The notes under the pieces: model-generated | What the model was told of the DNA's origin: nothing | Database searches by the model: none | The model's input: only the letters and a program-made list of their open reading frames with translations | Assembly (NCBI RefSeq): GCF_028473605.1 | Contig: NZ_CP097267.1 | Coordinates: 3,526,501 to 3,590,500, forward strand | From: Acidovorax sp. NCPPB 3576 | Lineage (GTDB): Bacteria; Pseudomonadota; Gammaproteobacteria; Burkholderiales; Burkholderiaceae_C | Direction: 5' to 3' | Length of the DNA stretch: 64,000 bases | Part shown: positions 1 through 7,927 of the stretch, piece after piece | Numbering within the stretch: position 1 is the stretch's first letter | How the letters are laid out: each line of letters begins with the position of its first letter | Program-made: the position numbers and the translations under genes

Positions 1-218
1 ACGTGCCCGTTCGGCATTTCGGCGCCATCCTGCCCATGGACACATGGCAGGCGCTGGCAGACAGACTGGTGGCACTGCAAACAAAATTCGTCATCGAGCC
101 GTACATCCGGTTCAAGGGCGAACCGGGCGAGCAGGCAACCATGTTCTTCCTCGATCCCTCGGGCAATGCCATCGAGATGAAGGCTTTCGCGGACCTGGGT
201 TCTCTCTTCGCCAAGTGA
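1..218 (+). CDS. VOC-fold (glyoxalase/dioxygenase superfamily) protein, C-terminal fragment
   Basis: The visible 71-codon C-terminal part belongs to a gene that begins before the window. The segment [15 protein letters not shown] is the typical last strand of vicinal-oxygen-chelate proteins, with a conserved D-P-x-G-N and a metal-ligand-type glutamate (E of IEMKAF). This superfamily includes glyoxalase I, extradiol dioxygenases and fosfomycin-resistance proteins; the fragment is too short to choose among them. The stop is followed after 9 nt by the solute-binding protein gene, so the two may be co-transcribed. The GTG at position 3 is probably internal, because a VOC domain is normally about 120-150 residues. 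Confidence 0.7.
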   Translation, partial: VPVRHFGAILPMDTWQALADRLVALQTKFVIEPYIRFKGEPGEQATMFFLDPSGNAIEMKAFADLGSLFAK

Positions 219-227
219 GAACGCGCG

Positions 228-1127
228 ATGAACCCCTACTTCATCAACAGCGCTGGCGTGGCCGCAGTGCTCATGGCTCTTGCAGCTTCGGCATCCGCGG
301 AAACCGACACCCTGAAAAAGATCAGGGAGTCGGCGACGGTCACGATGGGCGTTCGTGACGCATCCGGCGCCATGTCGTTCACGACGGGGCCGGGCAAATA
401 CACCGGCTTTCATGTGGAAATTTGCGAACGCGCCATTGCGGATGTCAAGAAGGCCCTGCAACTCGATCGGCTGGAGGTGAAGTACCAGCTGGTGACGCCA
501 CAGAACCGCATTGCACTCGTTCAAAACGGAACGGTGGACCTCGAATGCGGCACCACGACCAACAACCTCGCACGCCAGAAAGACGTGGCCTTCGCCCCGA
601 CGCTCTATGTCGAGGGTGTCCGCATCGCAGTCAAGTCGGGCTCCGCCATCCAGTCCACGGCGCAGTTGGCCGGCAAGACGATCGCAGCCACCTCGGGCAG
701 CACCTCGGTTCAGGTCCTGCGAAAGCTCAAGAGCGACGCGTCGGAACTCCTGGCCAAGGACAACAGCGAAGGGTTCCTGCTGCTGGAGACCGGGCGGGCC
801 GACGGTTTCGCGGCGGATGGGCAGATTCTTGCAACGCTGATCTCCAAGAGCAAAAACCCCGGGCAATACAAGCTGCTGGACCAGGTTCTGAGCACCGAGC
901 CCATCGCCATCATGCTGCCCAAGGGGGATCCGGCGTTCAAGAAGGTAATCGACCAAAGCATCGCGGCGCTCGCCAGGAGCGGCGAAGTGGCGCGCCTCTA
1001 TGACAAATGGTTCATGAAACCGATCCCTCCGCAGAACGCCATCGTCGGGCTGCCTGCGACCGAAATGACCCAGGCCGCCTGGGCCCACCCCAACGACAAA
1101 CCCATGGAAGAGTACGAGGCGCGCTGA
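228..1127 (+). CDS. Periplasmic amino-acid-binding protein of an ABC transporter (glutamate/aspartate-type, SBP family 3)
   Basis: A 299-residue protein with an N-terminal signal peptide (hydrophobic core at residues 9-22, cleavage likely after ASA). The mature part has the family-3 solute-binding layout. The segment TVDLECGTTTNNLARQKDVAF near residue 105 closely resembles the motif I associate with glutamate/aspartate-binding proteins of the GltI type. Its role would be capture of an acidic or related amino acid in the periplasm. No permease or ATPase gene lies next to it, so it is an orphan binding protein or shares a remote transporter. The gene abuts the next gene: the TGA at 1125-1127 is followed immediately by an ATG at 1128. 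Ligand identity is inferred, not shown. Confidence 0.85.
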   Translation: MNPYFINSAGVAAVLMALAASASAETDTLKKIRESATVTMGVRDASGAMSFTTGPGKYTGFHVEICERAIADVKKALQLDRLEVKYQLVTPQNRIALVQNGTVDLECGTTTNNLARQKDVAFAPTLYVEGVRIAVKSGSAIQSTAQLAGKTIAATSGSTSVQVLRKLKSDASELLAKDNSEGFLLLETGRADGFAADGQILATLISKSKNPGQYKLLDQVLSTEPIAIMLPKGDPAFKKVIDQSIAALARSGEVARLYDKWFMKPIPPQNAIVGLPATEMTQAAWAHPNDKPMEEYEAR

Positions 1128-1526
1128 ATGCGTGAACACCCTATGACCCAAAACACCAAATCGGTTCCGACCAGCGACTATCACGCCGTCGCGGCAGTCG
1201 CACAAAAGTACATCGATGGCCTGCGGATCGGCAGCGTCGATACCGTTGCCGAGGCCTTTCACCAGAACGCGGTGATGTACGGCTTCACCGATGGCGAACT
1301 GCTCGCAGGCCCGGTCGCCAACCTGTTCGACTTCGTGCGCAAGAACGGGAAGGCCCCGGAGATCGAGGCCCGCTTGGACATTCTGGCAATCACTCCCACC
1401 ACGGCCGTGATCCGGGTCGATATGGAAAAGGATGCCATCGGTGCCGACTACAACGACTATCTCACGCTCATCAAGATCGGGGGCGATTGGAAAGTCATCG
1501 CGAAGGTTTACCACCAGTTCGGGTGA
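1128..1526 (+). CDS. NTF2-like / SnoaL-like (putative lumazine-binding type) protein
   Basis: A 132-residue protein with the cone-shaped NTF2-like fold signature: a helical start (DYHAVAAVAQKYIDGLRIG), then A-E-A-F-H-Q-N-A-V-M-Y-G-F, then a beta-rich second half ending in GGDWKVIAKVYHQF. This ending is typical of small SnoaL-like or lumazine-binding-type proteins. Members include isomerases, polyketide cyclases and binding proteins with no known reaction, so no activity is assigned. The start at 1128 directly follows the upstream stop and has GAGG at 1116-1119. An in-frame ATG at 1143 is an alternative. It is probably co-transcribed with the binding-protein gene. Confidence 0.7.
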   Translation: MREHPMTQNTKSVPTSDYHAVAAVAQKYIDGLRIGSVDTVAEAFHQNAVMYGFTDGELLAGPVANLFDFVRKNGKAPEIEARLDILAITPTTAVIRVDMEKDAIGADYNDYLTLIKIGGDWKVIAKVYHQFG

Positions 1527-1562
1527 GGTCGCCAGGGAGCCCGAGCGACCACCGCCTTTGCG

Positions 1563-2501
1563 CTAAGGGGCTGGGGGACGTCGGGGCGCCTGGGCTTGCG
1601 CCTTGCTGCGCGCGGGCGCTTTGACGCGGCCGGTCTGCGCAGCCTCCGCCAAGCACCGCGAGAATTGGGCAACGATCGGCGAACTGGTCTGGGCCCGACG
1701 CTGGAGCAACCCGATCTCCCGATAGAAGGTGTGCTCCTGCAGCGAGATCACGCGCACCCCATCGGGCAGAGGCAGATGGGCTTCCACCAGCGGAACCACC
1801 GCGACGCCCACGCCTTTCGATGCGAGATGGATGAGTCCGGGGATCTCATCCTGTTCGATGGCCTCATTGACCACCAGCCCCTGGCGCCGCAAGAAGCCCT
1901 CGACCATGCGGCCACCGAACGAAGACCGGTCGTAGCGAAGAAATGGCCGCTCCTGGATCAAGGTGCGCCAATTCTTGCGGGCCGTCCCCTCCCTGGGAAC
2001 GACGAGGACGAAGGGCTCGTGGGCAAGCGCTTGCCACGCCATGTCGGAGGGCATGCCGAAAGGCGGGCGGATCATCACCGCGGCGTCGATTTTTCCCGCG
2101 TCGAGATCGTCCATCAACCGCATGGAAACGCCGGGCGAGACGTGCACGCGGACCAGCGGAAACAGGCGCCTGAGCCCTTCCAGCGCACGCGCCACGAGCG
2201 TCGGCTGCGCCGACGCAATGGCACCGATGCGCAGCACACCCTGGGTGGCGCTTTCATCGGGCGGATCACCGAGCTTTGAAAACAGGGCGCAGATGACCTC
2301 TGCACGCTCGACGGTCGTTTGTCCGGCCGCGTTCAGCGTCGCGGAGCGGCCGGTCCTGTCGAACAGGGGAAATCCCAAAGCGTCCTCGAGCCGCTTGATC
2401 TGGCTGCTGACGGCCGACTGGGTCAGTCCGATCTGCTCCCCCGCCGAAGCGAAGGTTCCGTATCGGCACACGGCGATGAGTGTCTTGAGTTCGGCGATCA
2501 T
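1563..2501 (-). CDS. LysR-family transcriptional regulator
   Basis: A 312-residue protein with an N-terminal winged helix-turn-helix at residues 1-60 (TFASAGEQIGLTQSAVSSQI followed by KRLEDALGFPLFDRTGR) and a C-terminal periplasmic-binding-protein-like effector domain from about residue 90. It would bind DNA as an oligomer and respond to a small molecule; the ligand cannot be read from the sequence. The last 25 residues are an Ala/Pro/Arg-rich tail beyond the usual family end. It is convergent with the NTF2-like gene (36 nt between stops) and lies downstream of the diguanylate cyclase on the same strand, with a 90-nt gap. Confidence 0.93.
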   Translation of the reverse strand: MIAELKTLIAVCRYGTFASAGEQIGLTQSAVSSQIKRLEDALGFPLFDRTGRSATLNAAGQTTVERAEVICALFSKLGDPPDESATQGVLRIGAIASAQPTLVARALEGLRRLFPLVRVHVSPGVSMRLMDDLDAGKIDAAVMIRPPFGMPSDMAWQALAHEPFVLVVPREGTARKNWRTLIQERPFLRYDRSSFGGRMVEGFLRRQGLVVNEAIEQDEIPGLIHLASKGVGVAVVPLVEAHLPLPDGVRVISLQEHTFYREIGLLQRRAQTSSPIVAQFSRCLAEAAQTGRVKAPARSKAQAQAPRRPPAP

Positions 2502-2591
2502 CGCCGGAGCATCTCAGAAATCGATGGAAATCCGAAGGCTACCCCGATTTTCAAGTTGCTCGGATAAACGGGCCGAAGGAATGAATGACCA

Positions 2592-3854
2592 TTAGAAGTA
2601 GCCGTGCTCCGGCACCTGCGCCTCCTCGTCATTCACCGCGCTTCCGGCCCCCACCGGCTCCTGCACCACGACCTGGTTTCGCCCACCTTGCTTGGCCATG
2701 TACATCGCTGCATCGGCGCGCGCGAAGAATTCGAGGGCGGTTTCGCCCAGCACGTATTGGGTGACGCCGATCGACACCGTCACCCGCCCATGAAGCCGTG
2801 GGTTTCCCCATTCGTGCGACTCCACTTGCACGCGGATGCGTTCGCAGGTGTTCAGCGCAGGCAGCAAAGGCGTGGCGGGAAAGATCACCAGGAACTCTTC
2901 GCCACCATACCGTCCGAAGTAATCGTCGGCGCGCACGGCGCCCTGCCCCAGCTTGGCAAAGGTGCGAAGCACTTCGTCCCCTTCCAGGTGGCCCATTTCA
3001 TCGTTGATCCGCTTGAAGTGATCCAGGTCCACCACGGCCATGCAAAGCGGAATGCCGCTTTCATCCGCCAGTTGCTTTTGCTCTTCGAGGGCCGCCAGAA
3101 CGGACCTGCGATTCAGGCACCCAGCCAAGGCGTCGCGCCGCGCGCTTTCGGTAATGGAGCGCACCTCGCTGCTTTTCTTTTGAAGCAGCCGGTGAAGCAT
3201 GCGCACACGCCCCATCAACAACACATACGCAGGTAATGCGAAGGCCAGCGACACGATATGCAGCACCTCCAGGCGCAGCAAAGCGGCATTCTCGTTCTGG
3301 GCATAGTGCAGGCCGCTGATCAGTCCATAGACGACGAGGATGCCGACGCATACCGACAGCGCCATGTTGCGCGACAGCGTGAACAAGCCATAGGCCATCA
3401 CCACGAACAAAAACGGCGCCAGGGCAATCTGGGTGACCGGCTCCAGATAAAAGACCAGCAGCAACGCCCCCGCCGAGCCGATCACGATCGGCAGCCGCAT
3501 TTGGCGATCATGGAAATGTTCATGGACGCCGAAATAGAAAAGGCCCATGAAGGCGACCACCAGCAGCGTGATGAGCCCGGCGACCACGAGCACGGTGGAA
3601 AAATCCACGACGCCCAACGCAAAATAACCCAGCACACAGGCCAGATACAGCAAGCACAGCAGGATGGGCACCATGCGCGTGCGCGGACGGTCCAGCCGCC
3701 GCCGCATCAGCAGGGCCACCCCCAATTCCGAATGGGGGGCATGCGTGGATGCGTCGAGTTCGTGCAACTCTTCGCTCATTGGAAACGCATCGGTATTTTC
3801 AAAGCGCATACGCCGTCGGGCACGCAATGCGTCCCATACATCCCTAAAACCCAT
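2592..3854 (-). CDS. Membrane-bound diguanylate cyclase (GGDEF domain)
   Basis: A 420-residue protein. Residues about 55-215 contain six hydrophobic helices, followed by a GGDEF domain over about residues 235-400. The active-site loop reads GRYGGEEFLVIFP, an intact GGEEF signature. It is preceded by RADD exactly five residues before GGEEF, which fits the inhibitory I-site RxxD. The protein should therefore make cyclic di-GMP from two GTP and be subject to product inhibition. The N-terminal membrane module has no recognised name here and probably senses an unknown signal. The gene is divergent from the ParD-like/methionine aminopeptidase pair across a 363-nt region. Confidence 0.93.
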   Translation of the reverse strand: MGFRDVWDALRARRRMRFENTDAFPMSEELHELDASTHAPHSELGVALLMRRRLDRPRTRMVPILLCLLYLACVLGYFALGVVDFSTVLVVAGLITLLVVAFMGLFYFGVHEHFHDRQMRLPIVIGSAGALLLVFYLEPVTQIALAPFLFVVMAYGLFTLSRNMALSVCVGILVVYGLISGLHYAQNENAALLRLEVLHIVSLAFALPAYVLLMGRVRMLHRLLQKKSSEVRSITESARRDALAGCLNRRSVLAALEEQKQLADESGIPLCMAVVDLDHFKRINDEMGHLEGDEVLRTFAKLGQGAVRADDYFGRYGGEEFLVIFPATPLLPALNTCERIRVQVESHEWGNPRLHGRVTVSIGVTQYVLGETALEFFARADAAMYMAKQGGRNQVVVQEPVGAGSAVNDEEAQVPEHGYF

Positions 3855-4217
3855 GGAAGTGTTTCCTTACGATCGAACCGATGCCCGCGCTATGACCACT
3901 GATAAGCAAAAATTCATTGCCAATATTACATATCGGTTCAATTCGGACAATAGTCGAAGAGCAATAGATAGGCCCTTTCCATCGTCAGTTTTGAAAATGG
4001 ATGGCGTGAATGGTTTGAAAAAGGCGTCGCGTACAAGCCCGCAATGCCGTTGCCCCTGACGGCGCCGCTTTCAACACATGCGGCGCCACGTTCACCGCAG
4101 CTTATAGGCAGACGCCCCCTCCAACGTTTCATCGCGTGAGCGACACAATCCGCAAGACCTGCATGCACGCTATACGATACGCATATAATTCATATACGTT
4201 TCATATAAAGGCAACCG
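3855..4217. promoter_or_regulatory. Divergent intergenic region between diguanylate cyclase and ParD-like genes
   Basis: This 363-nt gene-free stretch must hold both divergent promoters. It is visibly more AT-rich than the flanking genes at 3900-4010 and 4170-4217. Towards the plus-strand genes there is a TATAAT hexamer at 4184-4189 and two copies of TTCATATA at 4189-4196 and 4200-4207, an 11-nt period. These overlap the likely start of transcription and look like an operator. No good -35 hexamer was found at normal spacing. No convincing small ORF or terminator was seen. Confidence 0.5.
4181..4210 (+). promoter_or_regulatory. Candidate -10 box and helically phased direct repeats upstream of the ParD-like gene
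   Basis: TATAAT (4184-4189) is followed by TTCATATA at 4189-4196 and again at 4200-4207. The 11-nt spacing places both copies on the same face of DNA. ParD-type antitoxins are ribbon-helix-helix proteins that often repress their own promoter through such short repeats, so autoregulation is plausible. The functional link is inference. Confidence 0.4.
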
Positions 4218-4472
4218 ATGGGTATCGTCAAAATTTCGGATCTGATGCACGAGAACCTGCGGGTCGCAGGCAATGCCCTGAGCCGGTCGATCAATGCGCA
4301 AGCCGAGCATTGGATGCGGGTCGGAATGCTCACCGAGCTGTATCCGGAATTGAACCACCGGGAAATCTGCCAATTGCTGATACGCGCCGAACTCGCAGGC
4401 GGCCTCGACATCTCGGCGGTAGCCACCTCCCTGCCCGGCAAGCCCCCCGCTTCCGTACCCGGCAAACACTGA
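4218..4472 (+). CDS. ParD-like antitoxin-family protein
   Basis: An 84-residue protein. Residues 1-60 match what I recognise as the ParD-like family: V-K-I-S-D-L-M-H-E-N-L-R-V-A-G, then A-L-S-R-S-I-N-A-Q-A-E-H-W-M-R-V-G. This resembles a ribbon-helix-helix DNA-binding protein. Residues 65-84 are a Pro/Gly-rich tail. No ParE-like toxin follows; the next gene is a methionine aminopeptidase whose ATG shares one base with this gene's TGA (TGATG), implying translational coupling. The protein may autoregulate from repeats just upstream. Whether it is an antitoxin at all is unproven. Confidence 0.7.
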   Translation: MGIVKISDLMHENLRVAGNALSRSINAQAEHWMRVGMLTELYPELNHREICQLLIRAELAGGLDISAVATSLPGKPPASVPGKH

Positions 4473-5263
4473 TGGCCCGGGACATCATCATCAAATCGGC
4501 CGAGCAGATCGAAATGGCGCGGCAGGCCGGGCAGCTGGCCGCGGAGGTTCTCGCCATCGTGGCCCCCCATGTCGTACCCGGTGTGAGTACCGAGGCGCTC
4601 GACCGCATCTGCCACGACCACATCGTGAATGTCCAGGGCGCCACTCCGGCCAACGTGGGGTATCAGGGCTATCCCAAGACCATCCTCACCTCCGTCAACC
4701 AGGTGGTGTGCCACGGCATCCCCTCGCCCGACAGGATTTTGAAGAACGGCGACATCGTCAACATCGATGTCGCGGTCATCAAGGACGGCTGGTTCGGCGA
4801 CACCAGCCGCATGTATTTCGTCGGCACGCCCAGCACCCTGGCGCGGCGCCTGGTGGAGACGACCTACGAAGCCCTGCGCGCCGCAATCCGGCAAGTCAGG
4901 CCCGGGGCGACGCTGGGCGACATCGGCCATGCCATTCAGTCGGTCGCCCAGCGGGAGCATTTCAGCGTGGTGCGCGAGTACTGCGGACACGGCATCGGCC
5001 AGGTCTATCACGAAGACCTGCAAGTGCTGCACTACGGCCGGCGCGGCGAAGGGCTCAGGCTGGAGGCGGGAATGGTGTTCACCATCGAGCCGATGCTCAA
5101 CGCCGGCAAGCACGACACCCGGCAACTGGCCGATGGATGGACGGTGGTGACGAAAGACCGGTCCCTGTCCGCCCAATGGGAGCACATGGTGGCGGTGACC
5201 CCCGAGGGATATGACGTGCTGACGACCTGGCCCGATGGCACGGGCACCTACCCGCCGGTGTGA
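4472..5263 (+). CDS. map: Type I methionine aminopeptidase
   Basis: 263 residues, the standard size of a bacterial type Ia enzyme, which removes the initiator methionine from nascent proteins. Metal ligands are recognisable: the two aspartates in VNIDVAVIKDGWFGDTSR, the histidine in CGHGIGQVYHEDL, and the glutamates in FTIEPMLN and QWEHMVAV. The frame stays open upstream to 4136, but the product start is set at ATG 4472 because MARDIIIKSAEQI aligns with the family N-terminus and the codon overlaps the ParD-like stop. Essential housekeeping copies usually sit beside ribosomal protein genes such as rpsB, so this copy, paired with a ParD-like gene, is probably a second paralogue. Confidence 0.92.
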   Translation: MARDIIIKSAEQIEMARQAGQLAAEVLAIVAPHVVPGVSTEALDRICHDHIVNVQGATPANVGYQGYPKTILTSVNQVVCHGIPSPDRILKNGDIVNIDVAVIKDGWFGDTSRMYFVGTPSTLARRLVETTYEALRAAIRQVRPGATLGDIGHAIQSVAQREHFSVVREYCGHGIGQVYHEDLQVLHYGRRGEGLRLEAGMVFTIEPMLNAGKHDTRQLADGWTVVTKDRSLSAQWEHMVAVTPEGYDVLTTWPDGTGTYPPV

Positions 5264-5294
5264 GCCCTCGGCCCGAGGGCATGCACTTCGCCAC

Positions 5295-6302
5295 CTAATG
5301 AATCAGGGTCACACCCGGCAACTCACACGCGTAGATAGCGTTGCGCAGCGCCGCAATGACCTCGTAGCGAGGGAAGCTCCTGCGCCATGCCAGCACGATC
5401 CGGCGCACGGGCGGTGGCAGGCCTGTCTCTTGCTGGATCGGCAGGTAGCGGATCTGGCGGTCGTCGTTGCGGCGGCGTTTTTCGCTGAGCTGCGCCGTGG
5501 GCTCGTCCTCCTTGCGCCGCTTGTAGCCGGGGTGCATCTGGTCATGCGGCACCGATAGACGCGGCACGAGCGTGATGCCCATGCCCCGGGACACCATGTG
5601 CTTGATGGTCTCCAGCGAGTAGCCCTCGAAGGTATGGCTTACCCCTTCGGCATCGCCCAGGGAAGGACCGGCATCGGGGTCCAGCGCCTCCAGGTGCTCG
5701 CGCAGGCTTTGGTCTGCCTCCAGCAGCAGGAGCGTCTCCCCCTGCAATTCCGTGGTGGAGATGCTTTCGCGCCCGGCCAAGGCGTGCGAGGCAGGCACCG
5801 CGGCAACGAGGGGCTCGTCGTAGAGCGCCGCCTTGGCCAGCCCGGTGGAACGAAAAGGCTCCGCCATGATGGCGCAATCGATCTCCCCGGTGCCCAGCAT
5901 TTCGATCAGCCGCTCCGTGAAGCTGCCCTTGAGGATCAGTTCCATCTGCGGCGTGCGGGACTTGGAGTGGTGCACCAGCTCGGGCAGCAGATACGGGCCC
6001 ACGGTAAAGGACACGCCGATCCTGACCGTACCGGCCAGAGGGTCCTTGCCGCGCTGGGCGATTTTCTGGATGGTGTCCGCATGCTCCAGGATTCGCCGGG
6101 CTTCATAGACGATCTCCTCGCCCACCGGGGTGACCGATACCTTTCCCGCCGTGCGCTCGAACAGCTTGAGCTCCAGCTCATCTTCCAGCTTCTTGATGGC
6201 CATCGACAGCGACGGTTGGGACACATTGCACAGGCTGGCGGCGCGACTGAAGCGCTTTTCCTGTGCAAGGGCGACGATGTACTTGAGTTCGGTGAGCGTC
6301 AT
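5295..6302 (-). CDS. OxyR-like LysR-family regulator lacking the peroxidatic cysteine
   Basis: 335 residues. The N-terminal helix-turn-helix (RFSRAASLCNVSQPSLSMAI, residues 18-36) and the whole backbone resemble OxyR, including LETIKHMVSRGMGITLVPRL. In Escherichia coli OxyR the peroxide-sensing Cys199 lies in a LEDGHCLRD-type motif; here the same place reads LEADQSLRE and residue 199 is serine. The only cysteines are at 25, 143 and 326, so the Cys199-Cys208 disulfide switch cannot form. An Arg/Lys/Glu-rich insertion of about 30 residues (256-285) precedes the last strands. It may be a constitutive, repurposed or differently sensing regulator. It lies downstream of the efflux operon on the same strand. 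Confidence 0.88.
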   Translation of the reverse strand: MTLTELKYIVALAQEKRFSRAASLCNVSQPSLSMAIKKLEDELELKLFERTAGKVSVTPVGEEIVYEARRILEHADTIQKIAQRGKDPLAGTVRIGVSFTVGPYLLPELVHHSKSRTPQMELILKGSFTERLIEMLGTGEIDCAIMAEPFRSTGLAKAALYDEPLVAAVPASHALAGRESISTTELQGETLLLLEADQSLREHLEALDPDAGPSLGDAEGVSHTFEGYSLETIKHMVSRGMGITLVPRLSVPHDQMHPGYKRRKEDEPTAQLSEKRRRNDDRQIRYLPIQQETGLPPPVRRIVLAWRRSFPRYEVIAALRNAIYACELPGVTLIH

Positions 6303-6481
6303 TGTCTGGAGCGAAAGGATGCCACGACTTCATGGCACGGTGTGGCACCGAGCGATGAAGCAAATAGTGCGCCGATTCGACCACAGCGCCATTGCCTGCG
6401 CCAGGACCAGGGGTGTCCCTCGGCAAAGCGGGTGCCTCGCCCCCCGGCCGCGCCACCCGGGCCGACCGACCTTGGGCTGGC

Positions 6482-7927
6482 TCACGGTGCGCCTGCCGGG
6501 CCCTCCCACGGTGCCTGCCACCCGCCCCCCAGCGCCTGCACCAGCGTGGCGGCCGCCAATTGCCGGTTCACCTGCAGTTGCAGCAGCGCGCGCCGGGCCG
6601 ACAGCGCGGTGACCTGCGCGGTCACCACCTCGGTGTAGCTCACCTGGCCCTCGCGGTAGCGGTTCAGTAGCTGCTGCTCGGTGAGGTTGGCGGCCGACAC
6701 GGCTTCCTGGCGCAAAGGCTCCTGCGCCTGCAGCGTGCGCAGCACGGTGAGCTGGTCCTCCACGTCCTGGAAGGCGGTCAGCACCGTCTGGCGGTAGGTC
6801 GCTGCGCGGGCGTCGCGGGCGGCCTCGGCCCCTTCCACCCGGGCGGCGATGGCGCCGCCATCGAACACCGTCTGCGCCACCGACAGCCCCAGCGACCACA
6901 GCGCGCCGGAAGCGCTGAACAGATCGCCCACGCTGGTGCCGCTGCGGCCCAGCGAGGCCGTGAGGCTCAGGCTGGGGTAATAGGCCGATCGCTGCACGCC
7001 GATCTGCGCATTGGCCGCGGCCACCGCGCGCTCGGCTGCGGCGATGTCGGGGCGGCGCTGCAGCAGGGTCGAAGGAATGCCGGCCGGCACCTCGGGGGCC
7101 CGCATGTTCCAGGGCGCGGGTGGCAGCGTGAACGAGGCCGGTGCCACGCCCGTCAGCACGGCGATGGCGTGTTCATAGCGGGCGCGGTTTTGCTGCATCG
7201 TGGCGAGGTCCGCGCGCGCGTTGGCCAGCTGGGTGCGGGCCTGCAGCACGTCGGAGTTGGCCACCACGCCGGCGGAGTAGCGGTTCTGGGCGATCTGCAG
7301 GCTGCGTTCGTAGCCTTGCACGGTGGCCTGCAGCAGGTCGATCTCGGCATCGGCTTCGCGCAGCTGGAAATAGGCCGACACCAGCGATCCCACGGCGGAC
7401 AGCCGGGCCGAGGCCAGATCGGCCTCGCTGGCCTGGGCATTGGCGCTGGCGTTGTCCACCGCGCCGCCCAGCCGCCCCCACAGGTCGGGCGCCCAGTCCG
7501 CGCCCAAGGCAGCCTGGGTGGTGGTGCCGCGGCGGCTGGAGCCCTCGCCGCCCGCGCGCGAGCCGCTGCCCGACAGGCTGACCGAAGGCAGCAGGCCGGC
7601 GCGCTGCTCGCGCACCAGCGCCTGCGCCTGGGCGTAGGCCGCCACGGCGGCCGCGATGTTCTGGTTGGACAGTTGCACCTGCGAGGCGAGGCGGTTCAGG
7701 TCGTCGTCCTGGAACAGCGTCCACCAATCGCCACGGTCGATCGCATCGGCGGGCGCGGCGGGCTGCCACAGTGCCCCCGCTTCCTTGAAGGCGGTGGGCA
7801 GGGGCAGTTCGGGGCGCTGGTACACGGGTGCCACCGAGCAGGCGACCAAGGGCAGCAGCGCGCCCAGGCAGGCCACGCGCACGGCGCGGGGTGCCCAGGC
7901 GACAAGGGAGGGAAAAGCGGGTTTCAT
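6482..7927 (-). CDS. Outer-membrane efflux lipoprotein, NodT/OprM family
   Basis: 481 residues. The N-terminus is a lipoprotein signal (LPLVACSVAP, lipobox cysteine about residue 30), followed by two outer-membrane-factor repeats rich in long helices, such as LASQVQLSNQNIAAAVAAYA and a matching second half. It would form the trimeric channel of the tripartite efflux pump made with the three upstream genes. The frame stays open far upstream, but ATG 7927 overlaps the preceding pump gene stop by 4 nt (ATGA) and begins the signal peptide. Typical family length is about 470-500 residues. Confidence 0.93.
   Translation of the reverse strand: MKPAFPSLVAWAPRAVRVACLGALLPLVACSVAPVYQRPELPLPTAFKEAGALWQPAAPADAIDRGDWWTLFQDDDLNRLASQVQLSNQNIAAAVAAYAQAQALVREQRAGLLPSVSLSGSGSRAGGEGSSRRGTTTQAALGADWAPDLWGRLGGAVDNASANAQASEADLASARLSAVGSLVSAYFQLREADAEIDLLQATVQGYERSLQIAQNRYSAGVVANSDVLQARTQLANARADLATMQQNRARYEHAIAVLTGVAPASFTLPPAPWNMRAPEVPAGIPSTLLQRRPDIAAAERAVAAANAQIGVQRSAYYPSLSLTASLGRSGTSVGDLFSASGALWSLGLSVAQTVFDGGAIAARVEGAEAARDARAATYRQTVLTAFQDVEDQLTVLRTLQAQEPLRQEAVSAANLTEQQLLNRYREGQVSYTEVVTAQVTALSARRALLQLQVNRQLAAATLVQALGGGWQAPWEGPAGAP

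Noticed and set aside
1527..1562. GGTCGC/GCGACC stem between the NTF2-like and LysR genes as a terminator.
   Set aside because: The loop is long and there is no T-run on either strand.
4136..4471. An N-terminally extended methionine aminopeptidase starting at 4136.
   Set aside because: The extension overlaps the ParD-like gene in another frame and does not resemble the enzyme; ATG 4472 gives the family length.
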